This document shows positions 47,481 to 57,136 of a stretch of DNA of 63,020 bases, piece after piece. The first letter of the stretch is position 1. Every line of letters starts with the position of its first letter. A program made the position numbers and the translations under genes. The stretch covers positions 1-63,020 of the forward strand of contig NZ_WOEZ01000064.1 in the NCBI RefSeq assembly GCF_013177735.1, given 5' to 3'. A model generated the notes under the pieces. That model searched no databases and was not told the origin of the DNA. It saw only the letters and a list, made by a program, of their open reading frames with translations. The DNA comes from Paraburkholderia elongata. Lineage in GTDB: Bacteria; Pseudomonadota; Gammaproteobacteria; Burkholderiales; Burkholderiaceae.

Positions 47481-47515
47481 GGCCCGTTTCATTTTGCGGG
47501 CCCGCTTTTATTTTA
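47481..47515 (+). terminator. Rho-independent terminator of gatCAB
   Basis: The stem GGCCCG/CGGGCC with a ten-base loop is followed by CGCTTTTATTTT, between gatB and ppk2. Confidence 0.75.
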
Positions 47516-47546
47516 TGTACCGCTGAACGCAGATCACGGAGTGTGA

Positions 47547-48386
47547 ATGGCGAAACAACCCGAACTCGACGATTTCCGCGTGCCGTATTTCGACGACGCC
47601 AAGAAGAACAGCAAATTCTCGCTCGACGCTTTCGACCCGGCCGCGAAGCCTTTTTCGACCGGTTCGAAAGATGCCGACCGGGCGCGTTTGTCGGAGATTG
47701 GAGCTACGCTCGACACGTTGCAGGAGTGCCTGCACGCGCAGCAGAAGCGTCGGGTATTGCTGGTGCTGCAAGGCATGGACACGAGCGGCAAGGACGGCAC
47801 GATCCGCGCGGTGTTTCATGAAGTCGATCCGCTCGGTTTGCACATCGTGCCGTTCAAGGCGCCGACGCCCGTCGAACTGGCGCACGATTTTCTCTGGCGC
47901 GTGCATGCGCAGGCGCCCGCTGCCGGTGAATTGACGATCTTCAATCGCAGTCACTATGAAGATGTGCTGGTGCCGACCGTGCTCGGCAATCTGGATGCCG
48001 ACGCATTCGAGCGACGCTGCTGTCACATTCGCCAGTTCGAAAAACTGCTGGCCGACAGCGGTACGGCCATCATCAAGTGCATGCTGCACATTTCAAAAGA
48101 TGAGCAGCGTGAGCGTCTGCAAGCGCGCATTGACGATCCGAGCAAGCATTGGAAATTCGACGTCTCCGATCTCGAAGCCCGCAAGCAGTGGGACAAATAT
48201 CAGGCGGCGTACCGCGATGCGCTAGCCGCGACGTCGACCGACTACGCGCCGTGGTACGTGATTCCGGCCGATTCGAAGACTCATCGCAATGTGATGGTCG
48301 CCGAGTTATTGCTGCGCACGTTCGAAGCGCTAAAGCTCGAATATCCGCCTGCCAAAGAATCGCTGAAGGGCGTCAAGGTCGAATGA
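47547..48386 (+). CDS. Polyphosphate kinase 2 family protein (polyphosphate:nucleotide phosphotransferase)
   Basis: This 279-residue enzyme uses polyphosphate to phosphorylate AMP, ADP or GDP. Walker A is LQGMDTSGKDGTIRAVF, Walker B is TIFNRSHYEDVLVPTV, and the lid region includes HISKDEQRERLQARIDDPSKHWKF. It is close to the short one-domain PPK2 enzymes of the AMP/ADP-using classes. The substrate class cannot be fixed from sequence alone. It lies 54 bases before exodeoxyribonuclease III on the same strand. Confidence 0.9.
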   Translation: MAKQPELDDFRVPYFDDAKKNSKFSLDAFDPAAKPFSTGSKDADRARLSEIGATLDTLQECLHAQQKRRVLLVLQGMDTSGKDGTIRAVFHEVDPLGLHIVPFKAPTPVELAHDFLWRVHAQAPAAGELTIFNRSHYEDVLVPTVLGNLDADAFERRCCHIRQFEKLLADSGTAIIKCMLHISKDEQRERLQARIDDPSKHWKFDVSDLEARKQWDKYQAAYRDALAATSTDYAPWYVIPADSKTHRNVMVAELLLRTFEALKLEYPPAKESLKGVKVE

Positions 48387-48440
48387 CCGTATGCTTTTTG
48401 CCCTTTGCTCTAACAACGAATCGAACATAAAAGGAACGAC

Positions 48441-49220
48441 ATGTTGCGTGTGATTACCGCCAACCTGAACGGCATCCGCTCAGCGGCGAAGAAGGGTTTT
48501 TTCGATTGGTTCGGCGAACAGAAAGCCGACGTACTGTGCGTGCAGGAAATCAAATGCTCGCAAGACGATCTGACGCCGGAATTCATGTCGCCGCACGGTT
48601 TCACCGGTTATTTCCAGCATGCGGTGAAGAAGGGTTATAGCGGCGCGGGCGTGTACACGCGCCATGAGCCGGATGAAGTGGTGATCGGGTTCGGTAGCGA
48701 GGAATTCGATCCGGAAGGGCGCTATGTCGAATTGCGCTTCGGCAAACTGTCGGTGATCTCGGTGTACGTGCCGTCGGGGTCGAGTGGGGAAGATCGCCAG
48801 CAGGCCAAGTTCCGGTTCATGGACGAGTTCATGCCGCATCTCGGGGAACTGGCCCAGGAGCGCGAAGTGATCGTGTGCGGCGACGTGAACATCGTCCACA
48901 AAGAGATCGACATCAAGAACTGGAAGAGCAACCAGAAGAATTCAGGCTGCCTGCCGGAAGAGCGCGAGTGGCTCACCAAGCTGTTTGACGAAGTGGGTTA
49001 CGTCGACGTGTTCCGTACTTTGGATCAGCGGCCGGAACAGTACACGTGGTGGAGTAATCGCGGTCAGGCGTATGCGAAGAACGTGGGGTGGCGGATCGAT
49101 TATCAGATCGCGACGCAGGGCATCGCCGGCAAGGCGAAACGCACCGACGTGTTCCGCGATATCAAGTTCAGCGACCATGCGCCGCTGACGGTCGATTACG
49201 ACCACAAGGTCAAGAAATAA
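48441..49220 (+). CDS. xth: Exodeoxyribonuclease III (AP endonuclease)
   Basis: This 259-residue Mg2+-dependent endonuclease/exonuclease/phosphatase fold enzyme cuts DNA at abasic sites. LRVITANLNGIRSAAKKGFF holds the metal Asn. CVQEIKCSQDDL carries the metal Glu, CGDVNIVHKEIDIKNW the catalytic Asp/Asn pair, and FSDHAPLTVDY the C-terminal Asp-His. It differs in detail from E. coli XthA and is nearer the ExoA/ApeX-like branch. An AAAAGGAAC ribosome-binding site precedes the ATG. Confidence 0.95.
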   Translation: MLRVITANLNGIRSAAKKGFFDWFGEQKADVLCVQEIKCSQDDLTPEFMSPHGFTGYFQHAVKKGYSGAGVYTRHEPDEVVIGFGSEEFDPEGRYVELRFGKLSVISVYVPSGSSGEDRQQAKFRFMDEFMPHLGELAQEREVIVCGDVNIVHKEIDIKNWKSNQKNSGCLPEEREWLTKLFDEVGYVDVFRTLDQRPEQYTWWSNRGQAYAKNVGWRIDYQIATQGIAGKAKRTDVFRDIKFSDHAPLTVDYDHKVKK

Positions 49221-49289
49221 GTACGGCTTGAACTGCAAAGGAACCGCGTAAGTCACAGGCGAGGCCGCAAGCGCCGCGGCTCACGCAAC

Positions 49290-50582
49290 TCACTCGCTGA
49301 CCGGTTTGCGGCGCGGGCGCCCTATGCCGGCATAGTCCGGCAGCACGTCGACGCTCTTGCCGATTGCCTTCGCATAGAGCGGCAGCATATCTGGCAAACG
49401 CTTGATGATGTCCTGGCGCCGCACCGGCGTGTACGGGTGCACGTAGATATAGCCCTGGTCGCGATTGCTGCGCGTCGCCGTGGCCAGCTTGTCCCATAGC
49501 GTGACCGCCGCGCGCGGATCGAAGCCGGCGCGAGAGGCGATATCGCTGCCGATTACATCGGCCTCGGTTTCGTCGGTGCTCTCGTACTTCATCTCCAGCA
49601 ATCGCGAACCGATGCCGAGCGGCGCCGCGCCCAGATCGGCGAGTCCGAATAGCTGCGGGATCGTGCCGGATGAGTCGAGCTGACTGGCCTGCAGTTCGCC
49701 GAGCCGCTCGCGCGCATGCTCGCGCAACGCGTGTGCGATCTCGTGACCGATCAGCATGCCGAGTTCGTTGTCGTTCAGACGCGCGCGATCGAGCAGGCCG
49801 CTATACACGACGATCTTGCCGCCCGGCAGGCAGTACATGCGGATATCGGGCGAGCGCACCACCGCCACATTCCACTTCCAGCCCTTCGCCCGCTCGTTCC
49901 ACTTCAGCGAGTAGGGAATCAGCTTGTCGACGATCGAACGAACCCGCGTGACGTGGGCGTCGGTGTCGCCGTACAGGCGGTTCGCGTGCTCTGCGCCGTA
50001 CACGATCTGGCTGAACTCTTCGGCGGCTTGCGCCTCGAGCATGGGCGACGGGATCAGGTTGCGAAACACGAGGTAGCCGCCGTAGCGCAACTGTGTGTTC
50101 GGAGCACTGTAAGACGGGGGCGTGGGGGCGTTGGCGGTTGCGGCAGGCGAGGAAGTCGCGGCAGGCGCTTTTGCGGTCGCTGCCGGCGCCGAGGTGGCTG
50201 CGGGCGTTTTGGCCGTTACAGGCGGGGGGGGGGGGTGGGTTTAAGCGGGCGGCGTGGCGGCCGCAGGTGCGCTGAGGGCGTTCGTGGCGCTGGCCGCGCC
50301 GGTTGCCGCCGATGTCGCGTTTTCAGGACTCGCTGTGTTCGGCGCCGACTTTGCCGCCGGCGTCGGCACTGGCACCGGCGTGGTGGCGGTGGCCGGCGCT
50401 GCCGCACCGGTGCCGACCGTGGACATAGCGGTCGCGTAGGCGCTCAATGGCGCCGCCAACGTCAGGCTTGCGCAACTGAGCGCCAAGGCCGCACGCAGCA
50501 CCGCGCGGCCGGCCTTGGGCGAACGAATCCTTGAGGCATCCGATTCCAGACGCACCAGGCGCGTTGACTGAAGCACCGTCAC
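49290..50582 (-). pseudogene. M48-family metalloprotease gene broken by an in-frame TAA at codon 114
   Basis: The GTG at 50582 overlaps the ampG stop (GTGA). It opens a frame with a signal peptide (LRAALALSCASLTLAAPLSA) and an Ala/Pro/Thr-rich linker, which meets TAA at 50243-50241. The same frame resumes at once (residues THPPPPP, from a C12 tract on this strand) and continues through a second Ala/Pro linker into a complete M48 catalytic domain. That domain has RYGGYLVFRNLIPSPMLEAQ, the zinc motif IGHEIAHALREH and the third ligand in STDETEADVIG, and ends at 49290. Both halves share one frame, so a single stop, not a frameshift, separates signal peptide from catalytic domain. The homologues I recall are secreted M48 peptidases with a similar Pro/Ala linker. 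It may be a recent loss, an assembly error near the G tract, or a protein rescued by readthrough. Confidence 0.75.
50224..50235 (+). repeat. Homopolymer of 12 G
   Basis: Twelve consecutive G lie 6 bases after the TTTAA that forms the premature stop of the M48 gene. Tracts of this length are prone to slippage in cells and to sequencing error. Confidence 0.95.
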
Positions 50583-51973
50583 GACTGTGTTCTCCAGGGC
50601 GCGATGCGCAGCAGAAGCAGCATGCCGGGCAGCCCCAGCGCAGTACACACGATGAAGTAGTCGAACCAGCCGATCTGCGCGACGACGTAGCCGCTTGCCG
50701 CGGACGCGAGCGTGCGCGGCACCGAAGCGAGGCTCGTGAAGAGCGCGAACTGCGTGGCCGTGTAGCGCGGATCAGTGGTACTGGCGATATATGCGACGAA
50801 GGCAGACATCGTCAGGCCGGTCGCAAAGGTTTCAAGGCCATAGACGAGCGCGAGCGCCACCGAGCGCGGATCGAGTTGCACGGTCCAGTCGATGCCGAAC
50901 ACCGACAGCAATTTCGTCGTACCTTGACTCAGCCAAACCGCGATGTCATAGACGACAGCCAATCCAGGCGAGGCTGGGCCAATATGCGCGAGCCACGCGA
51001 AGCCGAGCGTCGACACCATCTGCAGGATGCCGAAAATCCACAGCCCACGGCCGATGCCAATGCGCATCAGCCAGATCCCGCCGATAATCCCACCCGCGAG
51101 ACTCGCACCGAACGCGGTGGTCTTGGCGATCACGCCGATCTGCGTGCGCGAGAAACCGATGTCGAGAAAGAATGACGTCGATAGCGTGGTTGCCATCGTG
51201 TCGCCGAGTTTGTACAGGAAGATGAACGCCAGCACAAAGAGCGCGCCACGCCAACCATCGCGCTGGATAAATTCGCGGAACGGCAGCACGATCGCATCGC
51301 GCAGGTTTTTCGGCGGCGCGCCGTGTACCTCGGGTTCGCGTACCACCAGCGTCATGATCATGCCCGGCAGCATGAACGCAGCGGTGACCGCGAATACGGT
51401 AGCCCAGGGCAGATGGTCGGAGAGGATCAGCGCCAGCGAACCCGGCACCAATGCGGCAATCTTGTAAGCATTCACGTGCACTGCATTGCCGAGACCCTGC
51501 TGCGTGTCGCTCAGCAACTCACGCCGGTAGGCGTCGATCGCGATGTCCTGGCTCGCGCCGAACAACGCGACCAGCGCCGTCAACGCGGCCACTGTCCAGA
51601 TGGAATCGCGCGGCGAGACGACCCCTAGAGTGGCGATCGCGCCCGCGACCAGAATCTGCGTAACCAGCATCCAGCCGCGCCGTCTGCCCGGACGCCAGCC
51701 CGGCAAACGCGGCACGTAGCGGTCCATCAACGGGGCCCAGACGAATTTCCAGGTGTACGGGAACTGGATCAGCGCAAACAGGCCGATTTCCTTCAGATTG
51801 ACGCCTTCGGAGCGTAGCCATGCCTGTACCAGATAGACGAGCGTGAACAGCGGCAGTCCCGACGTAAAGCCGAGAAAGACGCAGATCAGCATGCGCGTAT
51901 TCAGGAACGCGCGCCAGCCGGGATGTTCTTCGTGAGCGGTAAGTGCAGGCGCCTCGTGCGGCGGGTTCGACAT
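50579..51973 (-). CDS. ampG: AmpG-type muropeptide permease (MFS)
   Basis: This 464-residue inner-membrane transporter has 12 or more helices. FLGFTSGLPLFTLVYLVQAWLRSEGV, FALIQFPYTWKFVWAPLMDRYVP and GASQDIAIDAYRRELL are the AmpG signature regions. AmpG imports anhydromuropeptides for cell-wall recycling and thereby sets beta-lactamase induction. The stop overlaps the GTG of the broken M48 protease gene. metW begins 14 bases upstream on the same strand. Confidence 0.92.
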   Translation of the reverse strand: MSNPPHEAPALTAHEEHPGWRAFLNTRMLICVFLGFTSGLPLFTLVYLVQAWLRSEGVNLKEIGLFALIQFPYTWKFVWAPLMDRYVPRLPGWRPGRRRGWMLVTQILVAGAIATLGVVSPRDSIWTVAALTALVALFGASQDIAIDAYRRELLSDTQQGLGNAVHVNAYKIAALVPGSLALILSDHLPWATVFAVTAAFMLPGMIMTLVVREPEVHGAPPKNLRDAIVLPFREFIQRDGWRGALFVLAFIFLYKLGDTMATTLSTSFFLDIGFSRTQIGVIAKTTAFGASLAGGIIGGIWLMRIGIGRGLWIFGILQMVSTLGFAWLAHIGPASPGLAVVYDIAVWLSQGTTKLLSVFGIDWTVQLDPRSVALALVYGLETFATGLTMSAFVAYIASTTDPRYTATQFALFTSLASVPRTLASAASGYVVAQIGWFDYFIVCTALGLPGMLLLLRIAPWRTQS

Positions 51974-51987
51974 GTGGATAAGTGGCG

Positions 51988-52596
51988 TTAGCTTTTCTTG
52001 ACGCGATAGACCGCAAGACTACCACGCCAGTTCACCCCCCACCGCACCACCTGACCATCGTGAAGCACCACGCGGTCGAGAATCTCGATGCCGACTTCCG
52101 GCGCCAGCGCCTCGAAATCCTTGATCGTCAGCACCCGCACGTTCGGCGTGTTGTGCCACTGGTAAGGCAACGACTTGGACACCGGCATGCGGCCTTGCAG
52201 CACGGACAGCCGGTGCGCCCAGTAACCGAAATTCGGGAACGAGACGATGCATTCCTTGCCCACCCGCACTGTCTCGCGCAGGATCGCGGCCGTTTGATGG
52301 ATGGTTTGCAGCGTCTGCGACAAAACCGCGAAATCGAAGCTGCTGTCTTCGAACAGACGCAGGCCGTCTTCCAGATTCTGCTGGATCACGTTGACGCCGT
52401 TCTGCGTCGACGCCAAAACCCCGGCGTCGTTGATTTCGATGCCATAGCCCTGCACGTCCAGTTCTTCGGTCAGGAGCGACAGCAACGAGCCGTCGCCGCA
52501 GCCCAGATCGAGCACGGTGGCGCGCGGTTCGACCCAGCGGGCGATCGCGCGGAAGTCCGGGCGTAGCGCCAGATAATCGAGTGCTCGCTGGTTCAT
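51988..52596 (-). CDS. metW: MetW methyltransferase-like protein
   Basis: This 202-residue protein has a class I SAM-binding fold ([50 protein letters not shown]) and matches MetW. MetW is paired with MetX in many proteobacteria and is needed for full homoserine acyltransferase activity. Its start overlaps the metX stop by four bases (ATGA), so the two proteins are made together. Confidence 0.95.
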   Translation of the reverse strand: MNQRALDYLALRPDFRAIARWVEPRATVLDLGCGDGSLLSLLTEELDVQGYGIEINDAGVLASTQNGVNVIQQNLEDGLRLFEDSSFDFAVLSQTLQTIHQTAAILRETVRVGKECIVSFPNFGYWAHRLSVLQGRMPVSKSLPYQWHNTPNVRVLTIKDFEALAPEVGIEILDRVVLHDGQVVRWGVNWRGSLAVYRVKKS

Positions 52597-53738
52597 GCGT
52601 TCACCTCGTTCGCAATACGTTCGTAATAGGCGCGCATCAGGTTGTGATAGCGCGCATCGTCGAGCAGGAAGGCGTCGTGGCCGTGCGGCGCGTCGATTTC
52701 CGCGTAGGTCACCGTGCGCTTGTGATCGAGCAGCGCCTTCACCAGTTCGCGCGAGCGGGCCGGCGCGAAACGCCAGTCGGTCGAGAAGCTGGCGATCAGG
52801 TATTTCGCCGTGGTGTGCGCGACGGCGGCGGTCAGATCGCCGTCGAAGGCTTTGGCCGGATCGAAATAGTCGAGCGCGCGGGTGATCAGCAGGTACGTGT
52901 TCGCGTCGAAGTAGTCGGCGAATTTGTCACCCTGATAGCGCAGATACGACTCCACCTCGAATTCGACATCGAAGTTGAAGTTGTACGCGTCCACCGCGCC
53001 TTCCGCGCGGCGCAACGAACGGCCGAATTTTTCGGCCATGTCGTCGTCCGACAGATACGTGATGTGGCCGATCATGCGCGCGACGCGCAAGCCGCGCTTC
53101 GGCTTCACGTTATGCGCATAGTAGTTGCCGCCGTGGAAGTCGGGGTCCGACAGAATCGCCGAGCGCGCCACCTCGTTGAACGCGATGTTCTGCGCGGACA
53201 GCTTCGGGGTGGACGCAACGACGATGCAATGGCCCACCCGCTCCGGATACATCATGCTCCACGCGAGCGCCTGCATGCCGCCGAGGCTGCCGCCCATCAC
53301 CGCCGCGAAGCGCGTGATGCCGAACTCATCGGCGACGCGCGCCTGCGCGTTCACCCAGTCTTCAACCGTCACGACAGGAAAGGTCGCGCCGTACGGATTG
53401 CCTGTAGCCGGATCGATGCTCATCGGCCCGGTCGAGCCGAAGCACGAACCCAGATTGTTCACGCCGATCACGAAGAACTTGTTGGTGTCGAGCGGCTTGC
53501 CCGGGCCGACCATGTTGTCCCACCAGCCGATGTCTTTCGGATTGTCGGCGTACACGCCCGCCACGTGGTGAGAGGCGTTGAGCGCGTGGCACACCAGCAC
53601 GGCATTGCTACGCGCGCCGTTGAGCGTGCCGTAGGTCTCGACCATCAGGTCGTAACCGGCCAGCGAGCTGCCGTTCTGCATGAGCAGCGGCTCGGTGAAA
53701 TGCATTTTTTGGGGAGCGACGATACCGATCGATTCCAT
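52593..53738 (-). CDS. metX: Homoserine O-acyltransferase MetX
   Basis: This 381-residue alpha/beta hydrolase acylates homoserine in the first step of methionine synthesis. The nucleophile elbow [11 protein letters not shown], the acid in FSTDWRF and the histidine in [12 protein letters not shown] form the triad. [17 protein letters not shown] is the substrate loop. Many such proteobacterial enzymes paired with MetW use succinyl-CoA, so acetyl versus succinyl cannot be fixed by eye. It is the first gene of metX-metW. The 298 bases upstream show no recognisable SAM riboswitch. Confidence 0.95.
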   Translation of the reverse strand: MESIGIVAPQKMHFTEPLLMQNGSSLAGYDLMVETYGTLNGARSNAVLVCHALNASHHVAGVYADNPKDIGWWDNMVGPGKPLDTNKFFVIGVNNLGSCFGSTGPMSIDPATGNPYGATFPVVTVEDWVNAQARVADEFGITRFAAVMGGSLGGMQALAWSMMYPERVGHCIVVASTPKLSAQNIAFNEVARSAILSDPDFHGGNYYAHNVKPKRGLRVARMIGHITYLSDDDMAEKFGRSLRRAEGAVDAYNFNFDVEFEVESYLRYQGDKFADYFDANTYLLITRALDYFDPAKAFDGDLTAAVAHTTAKYLIASFSTDWRFAPARSRELVKALLDHKRTVTYAEIDAPHGHDAFLLDDARYHNLMRAYYERIANEVNA

Positions 53739-54036
53739 TCATTCCGCCATTTAACAAATACAGGGCGGCTAGATTGGCGTCGGCGAGGCACGGAGGAGAA
53801 ACGGTGTGCGCGGCTGACGACCTCTTTAGCCGCATTTATAGTGAACCGCGGGAAACGTTCCCGGCAGTTCGCGCGCCCGCAATCGAGTCAGCAAATCGGC
53901 GCGTGATAGGTGTTCAGGGTGTTCTGGACAGCGGTCTCAGGAGTATCGAGGTGCCGAAGTCAGGCGCAAAGTATAGCGGAAAATTTCATGCGGCAGCGTC
54001 GCGGGCGCTGCCGCGCCGTTGCGCGGGCGGCGCGGA

Positions 54037-54735
54037 CTACTGAAGAATCAGCAGCAGCTGTGCATCGGCGTGTTCAGCCGGCGGCCGCGCAAAGCCGCTG
54101 CGCACATACCGATGCCAGCGACCGATGATGTAGCTCAGCAGCAAGCTCGCGCGGATCGCGGGATCGTAGCCGGCGGGCAGCGGGGCAGCATGCGCATTTG
54201 CGCTGGGGCTTGCGTTTTCACCCGCGCTTGCGTTTGCCTCCATCTGAGCCAGCCGCAAACACTGCTTCAACGACGCCTCGACTCGCTCCAGCATCTGATT
54301 GACCCGCTCGGTCAGCCGCTCGTGCTCGCCGACCAGCGCTTCGCAGGTCAGCACGCGCGTCATGCCGGGATTCTTCGCGGGGAAGTTGAGCAGCATCAGC
54401 GCGATCGCACGGGCTTGCAGCACGCCGTTGCTTTCCTTGTCGGCAATCTGGTTGATCAGGCCGAAGATGGTCTGCTCGATGAACTCGATGAGCCCTTCGA
54501 ACATTTGCGCCTTGCTGGCGAAATGGCGGTACAGCGCGGCTTCCGAGACGCCGAGCCGGGCGGCGAGTGCCGCCGTGGTGATCTTTTCGCTCTTCGGTGC
54601 CTCCAGCATCGCGGCAAGCGTCTGCAGGATGTGCACGCGGCGCTCACCCGGCTTCAGGCGCGGCGTACGCGGGGCGGGCGACGGGGGGGGTTCGTCTTCG
54701 GCTACGGCTTCGTCAGGCTTGTCGATCGGCTGCAT
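54037..54735 (-). CDS. slmA: Nucleoid occlusion factor SlmA (TetR family)
   Basis: This TetR-type DNA-binding protein of 232 residues inhibits FtsZ ring assembly over the nucleoid. The N-terminal helix-turn-helix reads ITTAALAARLGVSEAALYRH. The SlmA-specific helices FIEQTIFGLINQIADKE and AIALMLLNFPAKNPGMTRVL follow. I chose Met at 54735. The first 30 residues are an acidic/proline linker not found in E. coli SlmA. The start overlaps the HAD gene by 34 bases. Confidence 0.9.
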   Translation of the reverse strand: MQPIDKPDEAVAEDEPPPSPAPRTPRLKPGERRVHILQTLAAMLEAPKSEKITTAALAARLGVSEAALYRHFASKAQMFEGLIEFIEQTIFGLINQIADKESNGVLQARAIALMLLNFPAKNPGMTRVLTCEALVGEHERLTERVNQMLERVEASLKQCLRLAQMEANASAGENASPSANAHAAPLPAGYDPAIRASLLLSYIIGRWHRYVRSGFARPPAEHADAQLLLILQ

Positions 54736-55505
54736 GGCTGTCGTCCCGTCTGCTGTCCCTTCAATCGAACCGAGCGGGTGCCCAGTCGTAGCGATTTTAA
54801 CGAACGAATGCTTCGATCGACATAGTGCGGCCGGCCGGTGCCCGGCAGACGCGTCGGTACGCCGTCCGCGTACGGTTTGCGCGGCAGGTGGCCGGTGATC
54901 CACACGGTGCGGATGCCGAGCCGCCGGTAGTTCTTCAGATGCGAGCGCGTGTCTTCCACGAGGATCACGTCTTTGAGCGAGACGTGCGCGTCGCGCATCG
55001 CCCGGCGCAGCATCGAATGATCAGGTTTGGCGCGCCAGTGGCGGCGATCGCGCATATGTTCGATGGCAATCACCTGTTCGAACAGACGCTCGAGGCGCAA
55101 CTCCGCGAGCACCGCGCGCGCATAGGTTTCGGGCGCATTGGTCAGCACGATCTTGCGACCGGGCAGCGACGCGACGAGCCGGGCGACGCCGCGTTCGTGA
55201 CGGATCATCGAACCGAGATCGGGGAAGGTGTGGACGACTTTCAGGAAGTCGTTCGGGTCGAGCGGATGATGGCGCGCCAGACCGAGCAGCGTCGCGCCGT
55301 AGCGTTGCGTGTAGCCGGTGCGTAGACGGTTGGCTTCGTCGATGTCGACTTGCAATGCGTCGATGATGTACTGCGTCATGCCCTGATTGATCGCCGGGAA
55401 GATCGCGTGCGAGGCGTGATGCAGTGTGTTGTCGAGATCGAACAGCCAGACCGGACTGCCGCCTGCGATGTGCGGACGACGGCGTCGGGAAGTGGGGGTG
55501 CGCAT
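54702..55505 (-). CDS. HAD-family pyrimidine 5'-nucleotidase
   Basis: This 267-residue haloacid-dehalogenase phosphatase has motif I WLFDLDNTLHHA (nucleophile Asp), motif II VLTNAPE, the motif III lysine AKPDHSMLR and motif IV LVEDTRSHLKNY. It resembles the SDT1/pyrimidine nucleotidase subfamily, which hydrolyses UMP or CMP. The C-terminal 30 residues are coded in the 34-base overlap with slmA and just before it. Confidence 0.88.
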   Translation of the reverse strand: MRTPTSRRRRPHIAGGSPVWLFDLDNTLHHASHAIFPAINQGMTQYIIDALQVDIDEANRLRTGYTQRYGATLLGLARHHPLDPNDFLKVVHTFPDLGSMIRHERGVARLVASLPGRKIVLTNAPETYARAVLAELRLERLFEQVIAIEHMRDRRHWRAKPDHSMLRRAMRDAHVSLKDVILVEDTRSHLKNYRRLGIRTVWITGHLPRKPYADGVPTRLPGTGRPHYVDRSIRSLKSLRLGTRSVRLKGQQTGRQPCSRSTSLTKP

Positions 55506-55658
55506 GATGGAGGACGCCGTTCAGGCGCAGGCAGTCGCTTCACGCAGCGAACGCTGACGACGGTTCGCGACGCGGAAGGCGATAAAAGACGGGAGAGCGT
55601 TTTTGCGCCGAAGGGCGGCGCGCTGTGTACCGCGGGACGCAGCGGCAGCGCAACTGCA

Positions 55659-55699
55659 CGGCCCACACGGCACGCCTGACTGGCGAGCCGTGTGGGCCG
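55659..55699 (-). terminator. Strong hairpin after argB, possible terminator
   Basis: A perfect 13-base stem (CGGCCCACACGGC with its exact complement) closes a 15-base loop that contains a smaller stem. It starts 16 bases after the argB stop on the minus strand. No T run follows, so termination is uncertain. Confidence 0.55.
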
Positions 55700-55714
55700 G
55701 GTTTGAGGCAGGAA

Positions 55715-56752
<1,038 letters not shown>

Positions 56753-56878
56753 CTACCGGCGAGCAAGCTTATCGCCGTTCAGAACTGCCCGTGAATTGGC
56801 CGAACGGCCGACTCACCCTGGCACGCCAGTCGTGGCATCATTTTGTAATCCAGGCTGAAGCGAGGCCACCGGCTCGTC

Positions 56879-57103
56879 ATGAAATCGTCAGCTTCCCGCT
56901 CCGAAAGCAGCGCGCTTTGTCCGCGCTGTGGCCATGCGTTCGATTGCGCCATGCATCGGGTGCCGTTCGACTGCTGGTGCCGTGAGATGTCGGCCCTGCC
57001 GGCAGACCGGCTCGATCCGTCGGGCCGCTGCCTGTGTCCCGAATGTCTCGCAGCGGAGATTGCGCGAGCCGTGCAACCGGCGCCGGGAGCCGGTTCGCCT
57101 TGA
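56879..57103 (+). CDS. Small cysteine-rich CWC-family protein
   Basis: This 74-residue protein has three CxxC-like units: CPRCGHAFDCAM, FDCWCREM and CLCPECLAAEI. The CPRCG.FDC / CWC arrangement is that of the CWC cysteine-rich family, a likely zinc-binding protein of unknown role. The ATG at 56879 fits; a longer overlapping frame from 56791 lacks the motif in frame. It stands between divergent argB and the convergent TPR gene. Confidence 0.75.
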   Translation: MKSSASRSESSALCPRCGHAFDCAMHRVPFDCWCREMSALPADRLDPSGRCLCPECLAAEIARAVQPAPGAGSP

Positions 57104-57136
57104 ACGCAGCGCGGCTCTGGTGGCCGCGTTGCCGAC

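Noticed and set aside
50224..50235. G12 tract as an on/off phase-variation switch for the M48 protease
   Set aside because: The TAA lies before the tract in the reading direction and in the N-terminal frame, so a change of tract length cannot bypass it.
50241..50648. Independent 135-residue secreted Ala/Pro protein
   Set aside because: Its frame, coupling to ampG and continuation after the TAA fit the N-terminus of the M48 gene better than a separate gene.
53739..54036. SAM riboswitch before metX
   Set aside because: No recognisable SAM-I, SAM-II or SAH core was seen.
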